Assembly: GCA_934385225.1 (NCBI GenBank)
Contig: CAKRPQ010000065.1
Coordinates: forward strand, 1-12,606
Direction of reading: 5' to 3'
Length of the DNA: 12,606 bases
Source: an uncultured Eubacteriales bacterium
GTDB lineage: Bacteria; Bacillota; Clostridia; Oscillospirales; CAG-272
In this document: one piece after another, positions 1 to 5,386 of the stretch
How the letters are laid out: the number at the start of each line of letters is the position of its first letter
How positions within the stretch are numbered: position 1 is the first letter of the stretch
Notes under the pieces: generated by a model
What the model was told of the DNA's origin: nothing
Databases searched by the model: none
What the model saw: only the letters and a program-made list of their open reading frames with translations
Translations under genes and position numbers: made by a program

Positions 1-376
1 ACATTTCGCCTCTCCATCGTGCTTCGGGAAGAACCGTAGGTTCTTCATAGTCGGGGCGGTTGAACTTGGACTAAATCAGACTTCACCCCCGACTTTGCCT
101 CCCTTGTGTAAAGGGAGGTGGATTGCCGCAAAGCGGCAAGACGGAGGGATTGTTTTTCCGCCGAGGTGAAGTTGTGCAGTCCCGTTCTCCACTTTTCTCT
201 TGATGCGACAGGCGCAAGAGAAAAGTTAACAAAAGAGAAGCGCCGATAAGAGGTTTCGCCGTCTGCGGACGGCGACAAAAGGCTCTGCCTTTTGAATCCG
301 CAAGCCTTTGTAAAGGCTTGACCTAAACTTTCGAAAAAGGCGAGACGAAAACTTTTAACATACGTCGGGCTAAACC
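1..376 (+). repeat. Mosaic intergenic hairpin repeat, copy R1 (plus orientation)
   Basis: This gap downstream of the glycosyltransferase/CsaB gene contains no believable gene. It is a string of hairpins that recurs elsewhere in the window. In order: cassette A, stem 28-35/39-46; a CACCCCCGACTT box (B) near 84-95; cassette C, stem 98-105/111-118, followed by stem 123-129/133-139; cassette D, a perfect 12-bp stem 191-202/215-226 around an ACAGGCG loop; cassette E, CGCCGTC/GACGGCG at 257-274; cassette F at 277-293; cassette G, a 9-bp stem 301-309/312-320; and a tail resembling GAGACGAAAACTTT. Open reading frames over this stretch are by-products of the repeat. The copy may continue beyond the left edge. 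Confidence 0.85.
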
Positions 377-2656
377 TCAATCAATCGACGCTCCCGCCAG
401 TCCCACTGCCGTCTTGGCATCTTCCTCGGCAAGCTCCGCAAGCATTTCCGCGCGTTTATGCACGCGCTCCGTTATCTCAGCGCGTTTTTCGAGAAGCTCC
501 GTCGTCGCGCCCATTATCTCATACGCCTGCGCCGTATTCGCGTCAAAGCACGCAAACTGCTCCGAATATTCGACAAACGCCTTTACCTTCGGGTCATACG
601 AAAGTCCTATCGCCGGTATCTCCGCCGCCGTCGCGTATATTATCATATGCAGTCTCATTCCGATAACGAAGCTCATTCGGCCGAGCATTGCGACGACCTC
701 GGACGCGGTAAGCTCCGAGAATATCTTAAATTCGGGTATTTCTCCGCCCGTGAATTTTCTCGCCTTTTCGGCGACTCTGCGGCATATTTCGTCGTCATAA
801 GCGCGCTGAACGGGTATAAAAATCGGCGTTTTTCCCGTCCGTTTCACTATCTCCGAGATCGCTCTCGCCATAACGTTTTCGAATTCCTCTCCGCTTCTTC
901 CGCCGTCCGACGAGCGGAGCGTATCCCATTTACGGAGCGACACGGCAAAGCAGTTTCCGATATCCTTTATCCCGTTTTTTTCGAGAATATAGTCTATTCG
1001 TCCGTTTTCGGCCGGCGCGAGAGTAAGTGCCGGGTCTGCCGTGACGCGCACGGGCGTTTTAAGTCCCTCACAGGCGCCTATTCTGCGCAAAAGATCAAGC
1101 GAGGACGGCTCGCGGAGCGTTATCACGTCCGCCTTTGCGAGGACGGCGCGCACCTTGCGAACCGCGGTGTCGCCGTAGAGCGGACCTATACCGTTCGAAT
1201 AGACCATAACGCGAAGCCCGTGACGGACTGCCATATTTATTATCTGGATATAGTATTCGAGCGACTTTGCGCTCGTATTGTTTTGCAGGAGCGAACCGCC
1301 GCCGCTTATAAGCAGTTTTGCGTGTCTCATTTCGCGCGCAACGGCAAAAATATTGAATCTGTTGACGGTTTTTACGCTGTATTTACGCGTCATTTCGCGC
1401 GGGCGTTTTGTGAACGCCGTTATACGCACGTCGGGATCAAGGCGGCGCAGACCCGCTATTATCGAGAGCAGAAGCGAATCGTCGCCCATATTTCCGAAGC
1501 CGTAGTACCCCGAAAAGAGGATATCGCTGTATTTTTTATATTCATACGGTCTGACCGTCTCATAAACGGCGAGGCAGTCGCGTGCCATTCGGTCGGCGGA
1601 GTAATTTTCGGCGATAATGAGCCTGTTTTTCTCGCCTATCGCGCGTCTCTCGTCCTCTCCGCTATCCATAAGGCGGCAGATGTCGGCAAAAAGGCGTTCC
1701 TTTGTCGACTCCGCGCAGCCGCGGCAGCAGAAGTTGGTCGAGACGGCGGTGTCGTAATTTTCGTCGTCAAGGATACCTATATATCCCTCGTTTCCCGCGA
1801 TAACGACGGGTTTTGCGGCGCTCATTGCTTCGAGAACGGCGCGCGAAACGCCGACGAAGATATCCGACATGGCGATGAACTTATTTATATCCGTTCTTGC
1901 GCCCGTCATTTTAACGAAATCCGCGCCGACTTTCGCGTTTGCCGCGTCCGAAAGAGACTTAACGCGGTCGAAATCGTCTCCGCCGCCGACGATAACAAAG
2001 CGTATATCGGGGTATTTACGTCTGAGTTCGGGAGCAATCTCGCAGAGCATAGCCGCGACGGCGCTTCTGTCGGTATCCATACGGCTGACATAAGCGACTG
2101 TCGGTTTTTTATCCGTAAAGCCGAGTTCCGCGCGTACGTCATCGCACGGCGCATCGGCGGAGAAGTTCTTCATATCGACGCCGTTTATCGTAACCGACAC
2201 GTTATCGGGGAAAACGCCGTAGTTTGAGATTACATACTGTTTTATATCCTCGCTGACGGCGATAGTTTTCTCGCCCCAATCGGAGATTTTGCGCCAGAGA
2301 GCGTTGACCTTAAAGACCCAGTGAGCCGAGGTGACGAAGCGGAAATGGAGGCGGCGCGAAAGAAGGCCGCATATGAATGCGGGTATGCGTGCGTGCGCGT
2401 GGACGACGTCGAACCGTTCCCTTTTAATAAGGCGCGAAAGACCGAAATAGGAGCGCGAGAACGCGAGCGGATTTTTACGGTCTAGCGGGAGCTTGACGTG
2501 TTTTATGCCGCACTTTTCGAGTTCTGCAACATAAACGCCGCCGTTTGACGCGACGGTTATATCGTGTCCCATACCCGCGAGTGCGCGTGAAAGTTCAAGG
2601 ACGTGCGTTTCCGCGCCGCCGATATCGAACGCCATAAGCACCATCAGAATTTTCAT
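377..2656 (-). CDS. Fused GT4-type glycosyltransferase and CsaB-type polysaccharide pyruvyl transferase
   Basis: This 759-residue protein joins two enzymes. Residues 1 to about 370 form a GT-B glycosyltransferase: an N-terminal GGAETH loop at 13-18, an inter-domain NGVD at 158-161, and a C-terminal SRAVLEAMSAAKPVV segment at 271-285. The usual first Glu of the GT4 E-x7-E pair is not evident; E277 in LEAM would be the second. Residues from about 376 form a pyruvyl transferase of the CsaB family: GYYGFGNMGDD at 383-393, SGGGSLLQ at 451-458, NGIGPL at 488-493, DPAL at 541-544 and GMRLH at 666-670. CsaB proteins add ketal-linked pyruvate from PEP to secondary cell-wall polysaccharide that anchors S-layer-homology domains. 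There is no signal peptide, so it is probably cytoplasmic or membrane-associated. The start is supported by AAAGGAG six to seven bases upstream. The sugar acceptor cannot be read from the sequence. It stands alone, flanked by repeats on both sides. Confidence 0.9.
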   Translation of the reverse strand: MKILMVLMAFDIGGAETHVLELSRALAGMGHDITVASNGGVYVAELEKCGIKHVKLPLDRKNPLAFSRSYFGLSRLIKRERFDVVHAHARIPAFICGLLSRRLHFRFVTSAHWVFKVNALWRKISDWGEKTIAVSEDIKQYVISNYGVFPDNVSVTINGVDMKNFSADAPCDDVRAELGFTDKKPTVAYVSRMDTDRSAVAAMLCEIAPELRRKYPDIRFVIVGGGDDFDRVKSLSDAANAKVGADFVKMTGARTDINKFIAMSDIFVGVSRAVLEAMSAAKPVVIAGNEGYIGILDDENYDTAVSTNFCCRGCAESTKERLFADICRLMDSGEDERRAIGEKNRLIIAENYSADRMARDCLAVYETVRPYEYKKYSDILFSGYYGFGNMGDDSLLLSIIAGLRRLDPDVRITAFTKRPREMTRKYSVKTVNRFNIFAVAREMRHAKLLISGGGSLLQNNTSAKSLEYYIQIINMAVRHGLRVMVYSNGIGPLYGDTAVRKVRAVLAKADVITLREPSSLDLLRRIGACEGLKTPVRVTADPALTLAPAENGRIDYILEKNGIKDIGNCFAVSLRKWDTLRSSDGGRSGEEFENVMARAISEIVKRTGKTPIFIPVQRAYDDEICRRVAEKARKFTGGEIPEFKIFSELTASEVVAMLGRMSFVIGMRLHMIIYATAAEIPAIGLSYDPKVKAFVEYSEQFACFDANTAQAYEIMGATTELLEKRAEITERVHKRAEMLAELAEEDAKTAVGLAGASID

Positions 2657-2724
2657 ATTGATCTCCTTTCGGGCATAGTCGGTGTTTTTGATTTGAGCCG
2701 TTTTCGCAGGGCGCGGGGGTTTTT

Positions 2725-3125
2725 CGCAGTCGGGGAAACTGCATTTTGGTTATCGCTTTCTTCACCCCCGACTTCGCCTCCCCTTGCCTCGTGGGTAAGG
2801 GGAGGTGGCGGAGGTGCGCAAGCCCTCCGACGGAAGGGTTGTTTATCTTTCCACCGAGGTGAAGATATTCAGTCCCAATTAACGCCTTTTCTTTTGGTGT
2901 TGCAGGCACAAAAGAAAAGGCTTTGCGAAAAGAAAAGTGCCGTAAAAGGATTTCGCCGTCTGCGGACGGCGACAAGGGCTATGCGCCCTTGACTGCACTC
3001 GCCTTTTGAAAAAGGCGAGACGAAAACTTTCACTAACTTTTAGCCTCCCCTTTTTCTCCCGATAACGCTTTATCGGGAATAAAGGGGAGGTGGCGCGAGC
3101 GCAGCGAGTGACGGTAGGGTTATTC
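2725..3125 (+). repeat. Mosaic intergenic hairpin repeat, copy R2 (plus orientation, with an extra C cassette)
   Basis: This is the gap between the isomerase-like gene and the glycosyltransferase/CsaB gene. It carries the CACCCCCGACTT box near 2763; cassette C with a 9-bp stem 2777-2785/2797-2805; cassette D with a perfect 12-bp stem 2884-2895/2910-2921 and a GCAGGCAC loop; cassette E 2954-2971; cassette F with CAAGGGC/GCCCTTG arms 2973-2979/2985-2991; and cassette G with a 10-bp palindrome 2998-3007/3010-3019. A second C-type unit follows: a two-tier stem 3044-3053/3081-3090 and 3057-3065/3070-3078, then GGTGG and GACGGTAGGGTT. No gene is credible here. Confidence 0.85.
3044..3090. repeat. 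Two-tier stem-loop within R2
   Basis: CCTCCCCTTT at 3044-3053 pairs with AAAGGGGAGG at 3081-3090 (10 bp), and inside it TCCCGATAA at 3057-3065 pairs with TTATCGGGA at 3070-3078 (9 bp). It lies 55 bases past the stop of the minus-strand isomerase-like gene. It could stop or protect that transcript, but no U-run follows on the minus strand, so it is not a standard intrinsic terminator. Confidence 0.75.
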
Positions 3126-3144
3126 GTCTCCACGCCGTCCTCCG

Positions 3145-3951
3145 TCAGATCATCTTTTCGACCTCTCCGAGGTATGCTATCGACTTCGCGACCGTCTCGG
3201 CAAAATCTTCACCGAATCCGCCTTCAAGCGATATATTCTTTGCCTTATATCCCGCGTCGTGCAGAATGCGGAAAAATTCGCGATAAAGTTCTTCATCGCC
3301 GTCGCCCGCAAGCGGAACCGTTCTGCCGTTCGTCGGGCTTGCTATATGAACGTGGCTTATATATTTTCCGTACGCTTCAAGCGATTTCACAGGCTCTTTC
3401 ATTCTTCCGACGTGGAAGAGGTCAACGAGAAGTCCCACATGCGCGTCATTCACCTCGCGCACGTACTCCATCGCCTCGGCGCAGGTATTTATAATATTAG
3501 TCTCGCCCGAATTCAGCTCCTCAATACCGACAACAGTGTCATATTTTTTCGCAAACGGGAGAACCAGCTCCGAAAGGAACGACGCAATCTCCTCTTTTGC
3601 CTTTTCTCTCGGATAACCGTCGGGGACTTTTCTCGCTCCGCCGCTGCCGAAAATAATGCTCTTTATTCCGAGCGGTGCTGTCTTTTCGAAAACTGTCGCA
3701 AGATATTCCTTTATCTCTTCATCATCGCGTTCGGGTCCGACTACCTTTATTCTTCCGGGGAGAAAACAATTTGCCGAAGCGACGGTCATACCGAGGTCAC
3801 GCACAAGCGCGCCGAAGTCCGCTATCTCGCCCTCGCCGAGGTTTTCAAAGCCCGCAAACGGAGGCTCGACGAATTTATAACCGACTTTTGACGCCGCCTT
3901 GATTTTTTCGTGTTCGGCCGCGCCGACACACACGCCGTAGTTGAATTTCAT
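3145..3951 (-). CDS. Sugar phosphate isomerase/epimerase (xylose isomerase-like TIM barrel)
   Basis: This 268-residue protein has the length and motif order of the AP-endonuclease-2/xylose isomerase-like TIM-barrel family. The likely metal ligands sit at strand ends as in ketose 3-epimerases: IEELN (E144 or E145), LLVDLFH (D177, with H180 nearby), HVHIA (H202) and ISLEGGF (E243). Members bind one divalent metal and isomerise or epimerise sugars or their derivatives; related folds include inosose dehydratases and DNA endonucleases, so the substrate is open. No signal peptide or membrane segment is visible, so it should be cytosolic. The start at 3951 has AAAGGTGG nine bases upstream, and two candidate promoters lie further up. 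The nearby GH26 genes suggest a role in sugar use, but it is separated from them by the plus-strand RNA unit and a repeat. Confidence 0.85.
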   Translation of the reverse strand: MKFNYGVCVGAAEHEKIKAASKVGYKFVEPPFAGFENLGEGEIADFGALVRDLGMTVASANCFLPGRIKVVGPERDDEEIKEYLATVFEKTAPLGIKSIIFGSGGARKVPDGYPREKAKEEIASFLSELVLPFAKKYDTVVGIEELNSGETNIINTCAEAMEYVREVNDAHVGLLVDLFHVGRMKEPVKSLEAYGKYISHVHIASPTNGRTVPLAGDGDEELYREFFRILHDAGYKAKNISLEGGFGEDFAETVAKSIAYLGEVEKMI

Positions 3952-4013
3952 AAAAAAATACCACCTTTCGATTTTCTGCGGAACGGAAAACGCCCTCCGC
4001 CGCCGTTTATTCT

Positions 4014-4042
4014 ATTTTAACACAAAAAGTCCCGTTTTTGAA
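4014..4042 (-). promoter_or_regulatory. Candidate promoter P2 for the isomerase-like gene
   Basis: Read on the minus strand, TTCAAA (4037-4042) is followed after 17 bp by TAAAAT (4014-4019). This matches the sigma-A consensus 4/6 and 5/6 and would give a leader of about 55 nt before the start at 3951. Confidence 0.5.
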
Positions 4043-4054
4043 TTGTAAAAACGG
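4032..4054. repeat. 8-bp inverted repeat overlapping promoter P2
   Basis: CCGTTTTT at 4032-4039 and AAAAACGG at 4047-4054 form a perfect 8-bp inverted repeat around a 7-base loop. It covers the -35 box of P2 and, in a transcript from the upstream promoter P1, would be a hairpin followed by GGGACTTTTTG. It could be an operator or a weak attenuator. Confidence 0.5.
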
Positions 4055-4127
4055 CACTGAAAGGTTGTATATTGAACAGGAAACGGGTATCGCCGTCATT
4101 TTTCGGTCACAGACCCGCAACATTTAC

Positions 4128-4156
4128 AGTATATCACAGATCGGAAAAAAAATCAA
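4128..4156 (-). promoter_or_regulatory. Candidate promoter P1 for the isomerase-like gene
   Basis: On the minus strand TTGATT (4151-4156), 17 bp, TATACT (4128-4133) is a good sigma-A-type match (4/6 and 5/6). It would give a leader of about 170 nt. It is divergent from the plus-strand promoter at 4277. Confidence 0.6.
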
Positions 4157-4276
4157 GCGGTTTTCGGAATAGTTTTCACGCCGTTTTTAATTTTCTACGG
4201 GACAGGCTTTTAGCGGCGGCTTTTTGGGGGATTTTTGTGCAACATATACAATAATTATGAAGTTTTTTATTTACTA

Positions 4277-4305
4277 TTGACAAATCGCACAAAGCGTGCT
4301 ACAAT
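4277..4305 (+). promoter_or_regulatory. Near-consensus sigma-A promoter of the plus-strand RNA unit
   Basis: TTGACA at 4277-4282 and TACAAT at 4300-4305 are separated by exactly 17 bp, with AT-rich sequence just upstream. This is the best promoter in the window. Transcription should begin near 4311-4313. No ordinary gene follows on the plus strand. Confidence 0.85.
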
Positions 4306-4358
4306 AAAGGTGCAAAAGGGAAAGACCCCAAAATCAGCAGGGACGGAGGTCGAAAGCA

Positions 4359-4430
4359 ATGGTAAGGGCTTTTCAAAGACGCAAAACGATTTCAGAAGAA
4401 AAGGAGAGCGGTCCGATGGGCAACCTTTAA
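4359..4430 (+). CDS. Possible 23-aa micropeptide
   Basis: ATG at 4359 is preceded by GGAGGT (4345-4350) with an 8-base spacer, an excellent ribosome binding site. It encodes 23 residues starting MVRAFQRRKTISEEK and ending SGPMGNL, basic then acidic, with no membrane segment. An internal in-frame ATG at 4416 has its own AAGGAG (4401-4406) and would give only MGNL. It is the first ORF of the unidentified plus-strand transcript. I do not recognise it, and the ATG/Shine-Dalgarno pattern could be fortuitous in a purine-rich structured RNA. Confidence 0.35.
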   Translation: MVRAFQRRKTISEEKESGPMGNL

Positions 4431-4493
4431 GGCACGCGAGAGAAAGAGCGTGCGGAATGTGAATAAAGCAAAATAAAAAGGGAGTGTGATGTT

Positions 4494-4559
4494 ATGAAGA
4501 GGGTATTAAAGATCAAACCTGTGAGAGCACCGCACGAAGTCACAAGAACATTCACATAA
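4494..4559 (+). CDS. Possible 21-aa basic micropeptide
   Basis: ATG at 4494 follows GGGAG (4480-4484) at 9 bases. The product begins MKRVLKIKPVRAPHEV and ends RTFT, 21 residues, strongly basic. The ORF sits inside the domain closed by the 8-bp helix 4457-4464/4550-4557, and its stop codon starts at the last paired base, so ribosome passage and RNA folding would exclude each other. The next AAGGAG overlaps the stop. I do not know of a matching family. Confidence 0.35.
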   Translation: MKRVLKIKPVRAPHEVTRTFT

Positions 4560-4583
4560 GGAGAAGATCCGATGAACCGTTAA
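4558..4583 (+). other. Minimal ORF MNR with Shine-Dalgarno and TCCGATG start
   Basis: AAGGAG at 4558-4563, eight bases, then ATG AAC CGT TAA at 4572-4583. The start context TCCGATG is shared with 4412-4418 and 4650-4656. It is too short to be a gene on its own and may instead mark a repeated RNA motif or a ribosome loading site. Confidence 0.35.
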
Positions 4584-4640
4584 GTCCATAAATCAAAGCG
4601 CAGAACCGTTATAAGAAGCAATTAAACAGGAGCGATTTTC

Positions 4641-4665
4641 AGAGGACAGTCCGATGGAAATGTAA
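4641..4665 (+). other. Minimal ORF MEM with Shine-Dalgarno and TCCGATG start
   Basis: AGAGGA at 4641-4646 precedes ATG GAA ATG TAA at 4654-4665, and a start-stop ATG TAA pair follows at once in the same frame (4666-4671). It is the third occurrence of the purine tract plus TCCGATG arrangement in this transcript. Confidence 0.35.
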
Positions 4666-4750
4666 ATGTAAGCGTTAAATATCGGTTTCAAAGTATAAAG
4701 GCAAAAAAGAACAGGTAAAACATACGAAATAAAGTGTTTTTCATAAATGT

Positions 4751-4810
4751 TCTCCTATAAGACGGCGGGAGAGTCGAAGCGCGACTCTCCCGGTTGTGTT
4801 TTATAGGGGA
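4751..4810 (+). terminator. Intrinsic terminator of the plus-strand RNA unit
   Basis: A perfect 10-bp stem GGGAGAGTCG (4767-4776) / CGACTCTCCC (4782-4791) with a 5-base loop is followed by GGTTGTGTTTT. An outer arm at 4751-4763 pairs along its whole length with 4798-4810, using two G-U pairs, which lengthens the hairpin. The U-tract is interrupted, but the stem is by far the strongest non-repeat hairpin on this strand. Confidence 0.8.
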
Positions 4811-5075
4811 TTTTTCATAGACGGGGCAAACGAAAGCGAAAGTTTCGCCTGTTGTGAACGTTTAGCCTCGCCATAGTTGAAAGTTTCGCCCGCCTTTGGG
4901 GAGGCGGTGCGGTCAAGGGCGCATAGCCCTTGTCGCTCGTCGAGGCGAGCGAAACGTTTCGGCGCTTTTCTTTGGGCGAAGCGAGAAGCCGTAGGCTTCT
5001 ATTTTCTCATTGCGCCTGCTACGTCAAAAGAAAGGGCGTTAAAGGTGACTGCACGACTTCACGGCGGCATTTGCT
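4811..5075 (-). repeat. Mosaic hairpin repeat, copy R3-left (minus orientation)
   Basis: Read on the minus strand this copy has the same order as R1 and R2: the GTGAAG/GCAGTC entry near 5055; a degenerate D cassette around 4990-5040 with a GCAGGCGC loop; an E position with quite different arms TCGCTCG/CGAGCGA (4933-4939/4946-4952); F as CAAGGGC/GCCCTTG (4914-4920/4926-4932); a G cassette near 4889-4910; then GAAACTTTC tails. No gene is visible. Confidence 0.75.
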
Positions 5076-5090
5076 TTTTAAATCGTGAAG
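5057..5090. repeat. Head-to-head junction of R3-left and R3-right
   Basis: CTTCACG (5057-5063) and CGTGAAG (5084-5090) are inverted around a 20-base spacer. They are the opposing entry points of the two R3 copies, so the whole 4811-5386 gap is one divergent inverted pair. Confidence 0.65.
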
Positions 5091-5386
5091 ATATTCAGTC
5101 CCGTTTTCCGCTTTTTCTTTGATGCCACAGGCGCAAAGAAAAATCTAAGGAAAAAGAAACGCCGAGATCGTTTCGCCTCTCCATCGTGCTTCGGGAAAAA
5201 CCGCAGGTTTTTCATAGTCGGGGCAGTTAAATTTGGATTATTGCTATCTTCACCCCCGACTTTGCCGTCTGCGGACGGCGACAAAAGGCTCTGCCTTTTG
5301 ATTCCGCAAGCCTTTGAAAAGGCTTGACCGAAACTTTCAACTATGGCGAGACCCAAAACTTTCACAAGAGGCTAACGCTCAAAGTA
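5085..5386 (+). repeat. Mosaic hairpin repeat, copy R3-right (plus orientation)
   Basis: Cassettes here are D (stem 5112-5121/5134-5143), A (stem 5195-5202/5206-5213, nearly identical to positions 4-73 over about 70 bp), the CACCCCCGACTT box, E (5264-5279), F (5283-5289/5293-5299) and G (5307-5315/5318-5326). Compared with R1 the order is rearranged: A and B follow D, and the C cassette is missing. It runs to the stop codon of the 460-aa GH26 gene. Confidence 0.85.

Larger units (their letters stand above)
4312..4806 (+). ncRNA. Unidentified transcript of about 490 nt: structured RNA or micropeptide RNA
   Basis: The unit is bounded by a near-consensus promoter and a strong hairpin terminator, and holds no ORF of normal size. 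It is A- and purine-rich, unlike the coding regions and repeats around it. Possible helices: GCACGC/GCGTGC at 4432-4437/4448-4453; ATGTGAAT/ATTCACAT at 4457-4464/4550-4557, closing an 85-nt domain that contains a second helix at 4485-4490/4539-4544; a two-step 3' hairpin 4708-4713/4748-4753 plus 4717-4722/4735-4740; and an alternative long-range pairing of AGGAGAA 4559-4565 with TTCTCCT 4750-4756. GAACCGTTA occurs twice (4574, 4603) and TCCGATG three times. I see no tmRNA, RNase P, SRP or 6S signature, and no downstream gene it could control in cis. Promoter and terminator are clear; the function, and even whether it is translated, is unknown. Confidence 0.6.

Noticed and set aside
45..380. 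Small reading frames in the repeats that contain an SPSADG-like string (also near 2595-2975, 5078-5365, 10130-10348)
   Set aside because: They come from reading through the E hairpin of the mosaic repeat; the same peptide recurs only because the DNA repeats.
458..2227. Long plus-strand reading frame (589 codons) opposite the glycosyltransferase/CsaB gene
   Set aside because: It is antisense to a gene with clear family motifs; its translation is Arg/Tyr/His-rich with no recognisable domain.
4072..4254. 60-codon plus-strand frame upstream of the RNA promoter
   Set aside because: It starts at TTG without a ribosome site and overlaps the minus-strand promoter P1; nothing supports translation.
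4305..4429. Pairing of TAAAGGT (4305-4311) with ACCTTTA (4423-4429)
   Set aside because: The left side overlaps the -10 box and lies before the predicted transcription start, so most of it would not be in the RNA.
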